Source: JALYYC01 sp039922495 (GTDB lineage: Bacteria > Chloroflexota > Dormibacteria > CF-121). Taken from it: a stretch of DNA of 64,000 nucleotides. Position 1 is the stretch's first letter. Each line of letters starts with the position of its first letter. The stretch lies in contig JBDTEO010000006.1 of assembly GCA_039922495.1 (NCBI GenBank), positions 62,001-126,000 on the forward strand, read 5' to 3'. Made by a program: the position numbers and the translations under genes. Below the pieces are notes generated by a model, which saw only the letters and a list, made by a program, of their open reading frames with translations, was not told the origin of the DNA and searched no databases. Below, in pieces: positions 49,683 through 58,184 of the stretch.

Positions 49683-50222
49683 GTGGTGCGCGGCTCGCCG
49701 ACGATTCCGACCATCTTCCTGGCGCACGGCGCGGCCGGGACCGCCGCGAGCATGCAGCCGTACATTGACGCCCTCAAGCGGCGGGGCCTCAACGCGGAGA
49801 CGGTCAGCCTGCGCCGGGGCGGCCGGCCGGTTCCCAAGGCGGAGCGGGCGGTTCCCGACTTTCTCAGCGCGGTGCCGTCAAGGTCGATCGCGGGCGGCCA
49901 CTCCTATGGCGGCCGGGTGGCGAGCATGGCGGCACTGGAGACGAGCTACGCCGGCCTGATCCTCCTGAGCTATCCGCTCCATCGCCCGGGGCATCCGGAG
50001 ACGCCCCGCACGGAGCACTGGCCGAAGATAACCTGCCCGGTCCTCCTGCTTTCAGGGGAACGCGATCCCTTTGCCCAACTGCCGCTGCTGAAACGATCGG
50101 TCAAGCTGTTGCCCAGGGCGACCCTTGTCACCTTTCCGGGCGTCGGCCACGGGCTGCTCCCGGTCCTGGATGCCGCCATGGACCGGGTGGCGGCGTTCGT
50201 GCGCGCGCTCCCTTTACGCTAG
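49683..50222 (+). CDS. Alpha/beta hydrolase of the KANL3/Tex30 type
   Basis: 179 residues, start GTG 49683. The oxyanion segment FLAHGAAGTA, the nucleophile elbow GGHSYGG (Ser), an acid in LLLSGERDPFA and a terminal His in FPGVGHGLL supply a catalytic triad. The small, cap-less form resembles predicted hydrolases of the KANL3/Tex30 group. Substrate is unknown. Overlaps a convergent lytic transglycosylase gene by 4 nt. Confidence 0.82.
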   Translation: MVRGSPTIPTIFLAHGAAGTAASMQPYIDALKRRGLNAETVSLRRGGRPVPKAERAVPDFLSAVPSRSIAGGHSYGGRVASMAALETSYAGLILLSYPLHRPGHPETPRTEHWPKITCPVLLLSGERDPFAQLPLLKRSVKLLPRATLVTFPGVGHGLLPVLDAAMDRVAAFVRALPLR

Positions 50223-51139
50223 TTGCTGAATCCCTCGGGGAGGAGGACGTCACCGCCGTTGGTCGCGACGTAGACCTGCCAGTTGTAGTAGCTGAGGAAG
50301 GTGCGCTCGTTGCCAAGCATCTGTTGCGCGTACTGCGTGACGGCCTGGACGTACAGCGTGCTGTTGTTGTAGGCGTAGATGGCGCGATTCAGATCGCGCG
50401 CCGCGCCAGCGGCCTGCAGGTAGCGACCCGCGGCGAGGATGGCGTCGCGGGGATTGTTCACGTCGCCGCGACCGTAGGTCGCCCAGGTCGGGGGCATGAA
50501 CTGCATCGGGCCCTGCGCGCCGGCCGAACTGAGGCCCTGGATGCGGCCCATATTGGTCTCGATCAGGTTGATTGCCGCCAGGTACTGCCAGCGAATCCCG
50601 AAGGCCGCTTCCGCCTCGCGATAGTAGCCAAGCAGCACCTCGGGTGGTGGCGGCGCGACGATCCGCCAGTGGGGCAACTGGCTCCGGCTGCCGTTCAAGC
50701 TGTCGATCTGCCGCGCCGCACTCAGGTTCGCCTGGATCGCGGCCTGAACCGGGGGCGCGACCGCCGCCAGCACGCCCGGCACCAGGTTGGGGCGGGTGGC
50801 AAGCAGGTGATACATCTGTTGCTGGCGCCGACCGAGCCCGACGTACTCAAAGGCTGGGGTATTGGCGGTCCGGATGCCTGCCTCAACGCCGCCCAGTTCG
50901 TTCGCCACGTAGGCGGCATCGAGATCGGCTGGTGCGGGACCCACGGGCTGGGCGGAGACGGGCGTGGCTGCGGGCGACGCGGTCGGTGTGGCCACCGGGC
51001 TGGCACTCGGCGTCGTGCGCGCCGCGACGACCGACGGGTGCACGCTGGCATCCGGCGCCTGGCGCGTCGCCGTTGCGCAGGCGCAGAGGGCGGTCGCCAC
51101 GGCGACCGCCGTCAGGAGCGTGGGAAACCGCCGACTCAT
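50219..51139 (-). CDS. Lytic murein transglycosylase (SLT/GH23-like), probable lipoprotein
   Basis: About 306 residues with a signal peptide ending in a Cys-rich LCAC region (Cys21), a Thr/Ala/Pro/Ser-rich spacer, and a C-terminal SLT domain. Its catalytic Glu is in LIETNMGRIQG, followed by GAQGPMQFMPPTWATYG and YAYNNS. It would cleave peptidoglycan in the envelope, as in cell-wall remodelling. ATG 51139 is chosen because it begins the signal peptide. Convergent with the alpha/beta hydrolase. Confidence 0.88.
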   Translation of the reverse strand: MSRRFPTLLTAVAVATALCACATATRQAPDASVHPSVVAARTTPSASPVATPTASPAATPVSAQPVGPAPADLDAAYVANELGGVEAGIRTANTPAFEYVGLGRRQQQMYHLLATRPNLVPGVLAAVAPPVQAAIQANLSAARQIDSLNGSRSQLPHWRIVAPPPPEVLLGYYREAEAAFGIRWQYLAAINLIETNMGRIQGLSSAGAQGPMQFMPPTWATYGRGDVNNPRDAILAAGRYLQAAGAARDLNRAIYAYNNSTLYVQAVTQYAQQMLGNERTFLSYYNWQVYVATNGGDVLLPEGFSN

Positions 51140-51219
51140 GGCTCGACGGATTCTAGGAAGGGGGCGCTTTCGAATCAACCGAAACGACACTAAGGTCGCC
51201 TGGTCGCGTTGCACCTGCT

Positions 51220-51564
51220 GTGGCCAATCGCCTGACTCGCGTTCCCGCGGCACCCCCTCCGCTTGACCGGGCGCAGTTGCGGCTCCTGCCCCTGGCCGAC
51301 CTGTTCATGGCGCTGATGTGGTCGCGGCCAGGCGGCCAGTCGTTACGCACAACCTGGGTTACCCCGGCGACCATCTGGCTCTGTGTCGCGGTCGCCAGCG
51401 TCAGCGCGAGTCTGATGATCGCGGCGATCGGCTATGCGATCGCCTCAGCCAACCTCCTGATGCTGGGAGGCGCCCTGCTCGCCTTGCTGATCACCGCCGG
51501 CACGGGAAGCGTCTCCGCCTACGGGATCCGTCAGCGCAGGCTGGCCCGCCGGTCGAGTGCCTGA
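51220..51564 (+). CDS. Small two-helix membrane protein
   Basis: 114 residues from GTG 51220. Two hydrophobic helices (TIWLCVAVASVSASLMIAAI and LLMLGGALLALLITAG) follow a Pro-rich soluble N-terminus. No known family. It is divergent from the transglycosylase and overlaps the 3' end of the sortase gene by 34 nt. Confidence 0.5.
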   Translation: MANRLTRVPAAPPPLDRAQLRLLPLADLFMALMWSRPGGQSLRTTWVTPATIWLCVAVASVSASLMIAAIGYAIASANLLMLGGALLALLITAGTGSVSAYGIRQRRLARRSSA

Positions 51565-52307
51565 GACGAGGCGGGAGTCATGACCGCGTAGACGGCCAGG
51601 CGATGGTCGTAGGTGCCCGATCCGTTGAGCCAGTGCCCTGTGCAGGTGATCAAGGTCAGGTGCGCGAGGCCGTCGACCGACTCGAGGGGCCCCTGGCCGG
51701 AAACGGGTCCGGGACCATAGATCTTCGTCAGGATGGCGGGATCGAGCGTCTGGCGCAGCGTGTACACCGCCGTCTCGGTCACGACATACGGGAGGTCGAG
51801 GCCGGTTCGCTTGTCGCGGATGACGATCGGGTCACCCGGTCGGAGGTCGCTCAAGTGAGCGAAGATCGCCGGTCGTCCGAGGACATCATCCACATGGCCC
51901 GCGATCGTTGCCGTCCCGGCCTCGCCCGGGGCGCCGCTACCCCGATACCAGAAGGCGGTTCGCCAGACCGGATCAGTGGCTCGCCCCGTGGGCGTGTCCA
52001 TCACATTGCTGGGGTTAATCCCGACGCCAAGAACCGCCGCGCTGAGGTGGAGTCGCGAAATCTGGAGTTCAAGGGGAACGGCGACGGGGCCGGCCCTGAG
52101 GTCGAGTTGCGGGTCGACCAGGGGCGCGACGGTGTCGGTCGGTTGTGCCGAGGGAATTGGCTCTGCCGAACCCGATGCTCCCGAAGAGGCAGCTGGACGG
52201 TTGGCGCTCGCGCTGGCACAGGCCGTCAGCAGCATGCCGACCATCAGCGCCGCGGCGAGCCGACGAGGCGATCCACGACTGGCGCGCAGGTGCTGCCTCA
52301 GTTCCAT
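51531..52307 (-). CDS. Sortase, probably class E/F, predicted lipoprotein-like N-terminus
   Basis: 258 residues. The N-terminal segment ends in LLTAC (Cys30), so it may be lipid-anchored or just a membrane anchor. The C-terminal sortase core has GHVDDVLGRPAIF (catalytic His), LTLITCTGHW (catalytic Cys in the TLxTC form), and an Arg in YDHRLAVYA. Sortases of this kind anchor surface proteins. The window contains one clear LAQTG substrate (44400-45527). No pilin gene is adjacent. Upstream of it is the ice-binding-like gene. Confidence 0.88.
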   Translation of the reverse strand: MELRQHLRASRGSPRRLAAALMVGMLLTACASASANRPAASSGASGSAEPIPSAQPTDTVAPLVDPQLDLRAGPVAVPLELQISRLHLSAAVLGVGINPSNVMDTPTGRATDPVWRTAFWYRGSGAPGEAGTATIAGHVDDVLGRPAIFAHLSDLRPGDPIVIRDKRTGLDLPYVVTETAVYTLRQTLDPAILTKIYGPGPVSGQGPLESVDGLAHLTLITCTGHWLNGSGTYDHRLAVYAVMTPASSQALDRRASLR

Positions 52308-52326
52308 CGTCCGGTCGCCTCGACTG

Positions 52327-53238
52327 CTAGGTGCGGCGGTGCTGCCCTCGACGGCTGAGGCCGACGCTCACGGCTGCGGCGCCCACAAGTCCACCGGCAA
52401 GCAAGGCCGGCAACCAGGCAAAGCCGCTACCCTGCGGCGGACCGCCACCACCGTTCGGCGCCCCGACGACCGCGGTCGAGGAGGTTGAAAGCGTGGTCGG
52501 TAAGGTATTGCCCGCCGGAGGGGCGACGAAGGTTGGCGAGTTATAGCCGCATCCGGCTGGCCGGATGATGCGATTGGTATCCAGGGTCACCGCGCCATTG
52601 CGAGCCAGGGCTCTGCCGCTGAGTGTTGCTCGCGTCTGCATCGCAATCGAGGTGAGGGCCATGATCGTTCCGACAAAGCTGGTCGAGGTGGCAATGGTTG
52701 CGGAACTGCTTACCTGCCAGAAGATCTGGCATGGCTGCGCGCCCCCGGTGAGCACGACCCGCGAACCGGACGCCGTGACCAGCGTGCTTCCGATTTGGAA
52801 GATGTACACACCCGAGCCCTTGAGGGTGAGCGTCCCGGTCAGCGTCGGCGCCGTCGTCTGACAGTAAACGCCCGGGACGAGGATCTTGCCGCCGAGGTTG
52901 ACACCCGTGAAGTTATTCGTTCCCGGGCAGGGTTGTGCTGCCGCGTTAACATACGCGGCGGTCAGATTCGTCTGGGCGGTGGTGGCGACAGAGTCACCCT
53001 TGTGTTGCGCGCCGGATGTCCCGGGCGGAAATCCCGTGACCGCACTGCCCGGGGCCACGCCGAGCCCGCCGGTGATCCAGCTGGGGCCGGTGTTCGTGAC
53101 GGTGGTTCCGGCGAGGACCGCGAACGTGCCGGCCACTCCCAGTCCAGGGTCGGTCGCAGCCAGTGCAGATAGGGCGTTCGCCCCGACGACCAGGGCGGCG
53201 GCAGCAATTGAAATCAAGTATCGAGGCGTTCTTTTCAC
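52327..53238 (-). CDS. Ice-binding-like (DUF3494) secreted protein
   Basis: 303 residues from GTG 53238. Signal peptide YLISIAAAALVVGANALSALAA, then a beta-helix region (GTFAVLAGTTVTNTGPSWI, GGLGVAPGSAV and later TLTGTLTLKGSGVYIFQIG and MQTRATLSGRALARNGAVT) of the DUF3494 ice-binding family, which also has adhesion-type members. A Pro/Gly/Ser linker, a C-terminal helix (AWLPALLAGGLVGAAAVSVG) and a basic tail anchor it to the membrane. Antifreeze activity is not proven by sequence; surface adhesion is possible. Its frame is open upstream for over 400 nt (see CGNR remnant). Confidence 0.82.
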   Translation of the reverse strand: MKRTPRYLISIAAAALVVGANALSALAATDPGLGVAGTFAVLAGTTVTNTGPSWITGGLGVAPGSAVTGFPPGTSGAQHKGDSVATTAQTNLTAAYVNAAAQPCPGTNNFTGVNLGGKILVPGVYCQTTAPTLTGTLTLKGSGVYIFQIGSTLVTASGSRVVLTGGAQPCQIFWQVSSSATIATSTSFVGTIMALTSIAMQTRATLSGRALARNGAVTLDTNRIIRPAGCGYNSPTFVAPPAGNTLPTTLSTSSTAVVGAPNGGGGPPQGSGFAWLPALLAGGLVGAAAVSVGLSRRGQHRRT

Positions 53239-53249
53239 GCGGCCAGCAT

Positions 53250-53490
53250 AAGCCCTTTTTAGAAGATCGTCTACAAAATCGTTGTCAGGTCCGGGCGCCG
53301 TTTGCCGGCGGGCGCGGTAGGCGCGGCCCTTGGCATCGTTGCTGCAGCCGGCCATCTCGCACCAGCGGCGCGACCGATATTTCGAGGAATCATAAAAGGC
53401 CCACTGACACGATTCATTGGCGCAGCCCTTCAACCGCTCCCAGGTGCCGGCGCCGATCGCCGCGAACACGGTGGCCAGAATCCGGCTTTG
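53250..53490 (-). pseudogene. CGNR zinc-finger (ABATE-type) remnant, in frame with the ice-binding gene
   Basis: Just upstream of the DUF3494 gene the same frame encodes WERLKGCANESCQWAFYD, then SRRWCEMAGCSNDAKGRAYR, which is the C-terminal CGNR zinc-finger domain of ABATE-family DNA-binding regulators (four Cys, with CSN in place of CGN). The upstream N-terminal ABATE domain is missing and preceding sequence in the frame is not recognisable. No stop codon separates it from the secreted protein. It looks like a 5'-truncated regulator gene; an intact fused protein is less likely since a signal peptide follows. The stretch 53491-53656 has no gene. Confidence 0.6.
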
Positions 53491-53656
53491 CGATCCAAAG
53501 GCGGATCGACACCCTTCCTCCAACCCAGTCCAAATATTTACCAAACGAACTGGGCCGCGAAGCATCCAAGAGCGCGGGCGCCCCGTCAAGAGGGATGCCA
53601 GCACCATTCGGCCATACGATAACGCCCAGCCCAGGATCGATCGAGCATGATGGCCC

Positions 53657-54916
53657 CTAGCGGGCGAGTTTGGCCGGAGCAAGGTCGCCCGGAAGCGTGG
53701 CCGGCACCACGGGCTTCGCCGACTGGGCAGCTTCTCGAGCCGCCACGGCCGTGGCCAGGCTAGGCCAGGCATCGACCCCGGCCACCCGCGGCAACCGATC
53801 CTCCAGGACGGCAGCGACCAGGTCAACCATGCCGGCCCGGATACTCTCTCGATAGACGTAACCTTTGGCCGACTCGCCGCCGAGGCTCGCCCCTACCCGC
53901 ACCCGGCTGCTCACATCCCGGGACTCACCGCGAGCTCGCCACGGTCTGGGATTTCCGTACCTCTCGACCTCCAAGACCTGCACGGCTTCGTCACCTGAGA
54001 GGCGGTAGCCCGGCACCTCGAGAAGTTCTCCGTTTGTGATCGGAAGGTCCTTGAGCACCGCGAGGCCCTGGTTGTCGGTCCAGACTTCCAGCTCGAGCCC
54101 GACAGGGATCCATCCGGTCAGTTGGCCATGGGCAAATCCCCAGTTCAGGGTGACCCTTTGGTACTGGGCAAGGTTGGGCTGGGTGAAGGCATGTAGGAAG
54201 CTGGCCGTCCCCCCACCTTCGTGCGTGCAGGTCGCCGCCACGGTATCGATCGGCCCTCCGCCAGGTCGCCGAACCTGGAGGGCCTGGACCGCGAGAGGAT
54301 GACTACCCATCAGCCAGTCACAGACGTCGAAGAAGTGGACGCCATGCTCGACGAAGATGCCGCCGCTGATCGCGTCGTCCCAAAACCAATGGTCCAGGGC
54401 AAGGTCCTCGTCTCCTGCGTGGTTTTCCAGACCGAAGCGGCGTAGCCGGCCAAGCAGTGGACCGTTCCCGACCGGCAGCGATGCGAGGTGATGCAGCAGA
54501 CCATAAAGCGGGTTCCAGCGCATGACATAGTCCACGGCGAGCCGCACGCGCGCATCGCGGACGGCCCGAAGCAGCGATGTCGCGTCGTCGATCGTCGTGG
54601 CCAGAGGCTTCTCGCAAAAGACATGCTTGCCGGCTGCAGCTGCCGCCAGTCCCATGGGTGCGTGAAGCGCCGGCGGCGTGTTAATGGCTACCACCTCCAC
54701 ACTCGGGTCGGCGAGCATAGCCGAGTAGTCCGAGTACGCCGTGACCCCATAGGCCGTGGCGGTTGCCTCCGCCCGGCCCTGGTCGCGGTCGGCCACGCCA
54801 ATCAGGTTGAGATTGGGGATGGTCGCAAACGTGCTGAGACTAAATTGGCCAAAACGACCGCAGCCGACCAGGCCGAGTCCCAAGCGACGGGGGACAGGCT
54901 GTGTTGAGTTATTCAT
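53657..54916 (-). CDS. Gfo/Idh/MocA-family oxidoreductase
   Basis: 419 residues. A Rossmann motif LGLVGCGRFGQFSL, the EKPLATT lysine segment and the C-terminal domain with DHWFWDDAISGGIFVEHGVHF (His pair near EHGVHFFD) are typical of NAD(P)-dependent sugar dehydrogenases. It would oxidise or epimerise a sugar. It is divergent from a sugar ABC importer across a 131-bp region, so it likely serves the same catabolic pathway. Substrate unknown. Confidence 0.85.
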   Translation of the reverse strand: MNNSTQPVPRRLGLGLVGCGRFGQFSLSTFATIPNLNLIGVADRDQGRAEATATAYGVTAYSDYSAMLADPSVEVVAINTPPALHAPMGLAAAAAGKHVFCEKPLATTIDDATSLLRAVRDARVRLAVDYVMRWNPLYGLLHHLASLPVGNGPLLGRLRRFGLENHAGDEDLALDHWFWDDAISGGIFVEHGVHFFDVCDWLMGSHPLAVQALQVRRPGGGPIDTVAATCTHEGGGTASFLHAFTQPNLAQYQRVTLNWGFAHGQLTGWIPVGLELEVWTDNQGLAVLKDLPITNGELLEVPGYRLSGDEAVQVLEVERYGNPRPWRARGESRDVSSRVRVGASLGGESAKGYVYRESIRAGMVDLVAAVLEDRLPRVAGVDAWPSLATAVAAREAAQSAKPVVPATLPGDLAPAKLAR

Positions 54917-54942
54917 CCGAATGAGCGCTGAGATCGAAGGGT

Positions 54943-54957
54943 TAGCTGAAACACAGC
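54943..54957. promoter_or_regulatory. Weak operator-like inverted repeat in the sugar-locus divergent region
   Basis: AGCTG (54943-54947) and CAGCT (54953-54957) face each other around AAACA. Five-bp arms only; placed between the divergent oxidoreductase and ABC importer genes, where a LacI-type operator would be expected, but no regulator gene is in the window. Confidence 0.25.
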
Positions 54958-55047
54958 TTTAGTGCTAGTGTCCGAATTGGGTGAGCCGTTTGACTCGTTC
55001 GGCAGAACCTGTCACTTGGTGGCTGGCACTCTAAAGGAAGGGTACTG

Positions 55048-56328
55048 ATGTTTAGTTCGCGCCATGGTCTCCTCGCCGCCGGCGTTGTGTTGAGCCTGAG
55101 CCTTGCGGCGTGCGGAGGCGGTAACCAGCCCGCCGCGGGCAGCGCAAAGGGCGCGATCAAAATCTGGTACTCCAACAACGCCGACGAGGTGAAGTGGGGT
55201 GAGGCGGTCGTCGCTGCCTGGAATCAGAGCCACTCGAGCGAGCAGGTGACCGGCGAGCAGATCCCGGCCGGCAAGAGCTCGGAGGAAGTGATCGGTGCGG
55301 CCATCACCGCCGGCACGACCCCCTGCCTCATCTTCAACACGGCCCCAGCGGCCGTTCCCCAGTTCCAAAAACAAGCCGGCCTCGTCAACCTCAGCAGCTT
55401 CTCGGATGGGAGCTCCTACATCGAGGGCCGCACCGGTGACGGAGCCAAGCAGTACAAGTCTCCGAATGGCAACTACTACCAGATGCCCTGGAAGAGCAAC
55501 CCGGTGATGATCTTCTACAACAAGGACACCTTCAAGAAGGCGGGCCTCGACGTAAATAACCCGCCGCTCAGGACCTACGACCAGTTCCTGAGCACGGCCC
55601 AGGCCGTTGTGACCACGGGCAAAGCCAAGGCCGCGATCTGGCCGTCACCGACGTCCGAGTTCTACCAGCCCTGGTTCGACTTCTATCCGCTGTTCATCGC
55701 CCAGACCAAGGGCAAGCAGCTGGTCGAAAAGGGCGAGCCCCAGTTCGACAGCGCGGACGGCCTGGCGGTCGCCAACTTCTGGAAGCAGCTCTATGCAAAA
55801 GGGCTGGCCCCCAAGGAGGCGGCCCAGGGCGATCCCTTCGCGACCGGCCAGAGTGCGATGGCGATCGTGGGGCCGTGGGCGATTGCCGTCTACGGCGGCA
55901 AGGTGAACTGGGGTGTCGCCCCGGTTCCGACCAAGGATGGGATGGACGTGAGCTCCATCCACACGTTCTCCGATGAGAAGTCCATCGGCATGTACTCGAG
56001 CTGCAAGAATCAGGGAACCGCATGGGACTTTTTGAAGTTCGCCACCAACAAAGACAGTGACGGCAAGCTTCTCGACCTGACCGGGCAAATGCCAATGCGG
56101 TCCGACCTTGCCTCGAACTACTCGATCTATTTCTCGGCGCACCCTGAGTACAAGTTGTTTGCGGACCAGGCTGGACGCACCTCGGAAGTCCCGAACGTGC
56201 CCAACTCGGTGGAGATGTGGCAGGACTTCCGCGGCGCGTACTCGAAGTCGGTCATCTTCGGCAACCAGAGCATCGACGACGCATTCAAACAGGCGGCGGC
56301 CCAGATCAAGACGCTCGTCAAGTCCTAA
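55048..56328 (+). CDS. Extracellular solute-binding protein, family 1 (sugar ABC importer)
   Basis: 426 residues, lipoprotein signal with LAAC (Cys22) and a Gly-rich tether (GGGNQPAAGS). The mature protein shows KIWYSNNADEV, GKSSEEVIGAAI, PWKSNPVMIFYNKD and FATGQSAMAIVGPW, typical of carbohydrate-binding family 1 proteins. AAGGAAGG precedes the ATG. First gene of a four- or five-gene operon with two permeases, a secreted toroid protein and a GH130 phosphorylase; no ATPase is encoded, so a shared MsiK-like ATPase elsewhere must power it. Confidence 0.92.
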   Translation: MFSSRHGLLAAGVVLSLSLAACGGGNQPAAGSAKGAIKIWYSNNADEVKWGEAVVAAWNQSHSSEQVTGEQIPAGKSSEEVIGAAITAGTTPCLIFNTAPAAVPQFQKQAGLVNLSSFSDGSSYIEGRTGDGAKQYKSPNGNYYQMPWKSNPVMIFYNKDTFKKAGLDVNNPPLRTYDQFLSTAQAVVTTGKAKAAIWPSPTSEFYQPWFDFYPLFIAQTKGKQLVEKGEPQFDSADGLAVANFWKQLYAKGLAPKEAAQGDPFATGQSAMAIVGPWAIAVYGGKVNWGVAPVPTKDGMDVSSIHTFSDEKSIGMYSSCKNQGTAWDFLKFATNKDSDGKLLDLTGQMPMRSDLASNYSIYFSAHPEYKLFADQAGRTSEVPNVPNSVEMWQDFRGAYSKSVIFGNQSIDDAFKQAAAQIKTLVKS

Positions 56329-56348
56329 GGCAGGGGACTAACGTAACG

Positions 56349-57263
56349 ATGGCGGTGGTAGGCCCAGCAGGCGCCTTCCGTAGCCGGTGGAGGAGCTTGC
56401 TCGGGGCGCAGCCGATCGGGTACCTTTTCGCTGCCCCCTTCGTGATCTACCTGGTCGGGATCTACGCCTGGCCGTTCTTCTATTCGATCTACATGTCGTT
56501 CTTCGACTACTTCTTCGCGGCGCCGGGGGCAGTCGTCGAACGGCCCTTTGTCGGCCTGGCGAACTATGCCCAGGCCCTACAGGATCCGCTGGTCCATATC
56601 GCCATCCGCAACGTGATCATCTTCCTGGTCATCAACGTCCCGTTGACGGTCGCCATCTCGATGGTGCTGGCCACCGCGCTCAATGCCGCGATCCCCTTCC
56701 GCAGCTTCTTCCGGGCCGCCTACTACATTCCCTACATCACCGCCAGCGTCGCGGCGGTGGGGATCTGGCTCTGGCTCTTCAGCGGCTTTGGCCTGGTCGA
56801 CAAGATCCTTGGGCCGCTCGCCCCAAAGCCGTCGTTCCTGGTCAACGCCTTCTGGGCAATGCCGATCATCGCGCTCTACGTCACCTGGAAGGGGCTGGGC
56901 TTTTACATCCTCCTGTATCTCGCTGCGCTGCAGAGCATCCCGAAAGAGCTCTACGAGGCGGCCAAGGTTGACGGCGCAAGCCGCATCGCGAGCTTTTTTG
57001 CGGTCACCGTGCCGGGCCTGCGCTCCGCAACATTGCTGGTTGTGATCACCTCGGTCATCGTCGGAGCCAATTTCTTCACCGAGCCCTATCTCCTGACCGG
57101 CGGCGGGGGTCCGGATAACCAGTCCGTATCGCCAGTGTTCCTGATCTATCGCTTTGGCATCCAGCAGAACCATGCCGGCTACGCGGCCGCGATCGGACTC
57201 CTGCTCGCCGTCGGCGTGCTGATCATCTCGGCCGTCAACCGTTTCGTGCTGGAGAGGGATTAG
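56349..57263 (+). CDS. Sugar ABC importer permease 1 (MalF-like)
   Basis: 304 residues with six hydrophobic helices. The EAA loop reads LYEAAKVDGASRIASFFAVTVPGL, the coupling site for the ATPase. N-terminal IGYLFAAPFVIYLVGIYAWPF and C-terminal AIGLLLAVGVLIISAVNRF flank the transport domain. ATG 56349 lies 20 bp after the binding protein. It pairs with the next permease. Confidence 0.93.
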   Translation: MAVVGPAGAFRSRWRSLLGAQPIGYLFAAPFVIYLVGIYAWPFFYSIYMSFFDYFFAAPGAVVERPFVGLANYAQALQDPLVHIAIRNVIIFLVINVPLTVAISMVLATALNAAIPFRSFFRAAYYIPYITASVAAVGIWLWLFSGFGLVDKILGPLAPKPSFLVNAFWAMPIIALYVTWKGLGFYILLYLAALQSIPKELYEAAKVDGASRIASFFAVTVPGLRSATLLVVITSVIVGANFFTEPYLLTGGGGPDNQSVSPVFLIYRFGIQQNHAGYAAAIGLLLAVGVLIISAVNRFVLERD

Positions 57264-57265
57264 CC

Positions 57266-58174
57266 GTGGCGACGGCGGTGACGGAAAAGGCAACGGGGCT
57301 ACCGCGAACCATCGAGCAGAGGCCTCAAGAGCACCGTGGCGAGCGGGGATCGATGCGTTGGGTGAGGCTCATCGCGCTTGCCATCGGGGCGCTCGTGTTC
57401 ATATTCCCCTTCTATTACATGGTCGTCAGCGCCTTGCAGAAGACGCCGAACCCGGACCTCTCGGGCGCCTTCCCCAACCCGTCGAGCCTGTCATTCGACA
57501 ACTTTGTCGCGATCGACCGTGCGATCAGTCTCGGCCGGACCCTCTTGAACTCGGGCCTCTTCACCGGCGGGGTGCTCCTCGGCACGCTCGTGTTCGGGGC
57601 GCTCGCCGGATACGCCCTGGCCCAACTCCATTTCCGCGGACGGCAGGCGGTCTTCTACGCCATGATCCTGCTGCTGGTTCTCCCCTTCCAGCTGCTCATG
57701 ATCCCGCTGTATGTGCTGATCGCCCGGGACTTCGGCCTCGGCGACACGCTGCTGGGGATGATCCTGCCGTACGCGATCAACCCAATGGCGGTCTTCATCT
57801 TCCGTCAGTTCTTCCTTCAGCTTCCTCCGGAGATGTTCGAGGCGGCGCGCATCGACGGCGCCTCCGAGCTGGCCATCCTCACCCGCGTAGCGGCGCCACT
57901 GACCAGGCCGGCGATCCTGACCGCTGCGCTGATCACCTTCATCGGTCCCTGGAACGAATTCCTCTGGCCGTTCTTGATCACGAAGCGACTCGAACTGGAG
58001 CCACTGGCCGTTGCCCTGGCAAACTACATTTCCACGGTTGCCCAGCGGGCCGCGAACCCATACGGAACGATCCTGGCGGGAGCCACCGTGCTCGCCGTAC
58101 CAGTTGTGATTCTCTTTCTCATCTTCCAGCGGCAGTTCGTCGAGTCGTCCATCGGCTCGGGCGTCAAGGGGTAG
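57266..58174 (+). CDS. Sugar ABC importer permease 2 (MalG-like)
   Basis: 302 residues, starting at GTG 57266, only 2 nt after the first permease. Six helices, with MRWVRLIALAIGALVFIFPF at the start and the EAA loop EMFEAARIDGASELAILTRV. AGATVLAVPVVILFLIFQRQ ends the membrane part. Forms the heterodimeric membrane channel of the importer. Confidence 0.93.
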   Translation: MATAVTEKATGLPRTIEQRPQEHRGERGSMRWVRLIALAIGALVFIFPFYYMVVSALQKTPNPDLSGAFPNPSSLSFDNFVAIDRAISLGRTLLNSGLFTGGVLLGTLVFGALAGYALAQLHFRGRQAVFYAMILLLVLPFQLLMIPLYVLIARDFGLGDTLLGMILPYAINPMAVFIFRQFFLQLPPEMFEAARIDGASELAILTRVAAPLTRPAILTAALITFIGPWNEFLWPFLITKRLELEPLAVALANYISTVAQRAANPYGTILAGATVLAVPVVILFLIFQRQFVESSIGSGVKG

Positions 58175-58184
58175 AAGGAGGGTC

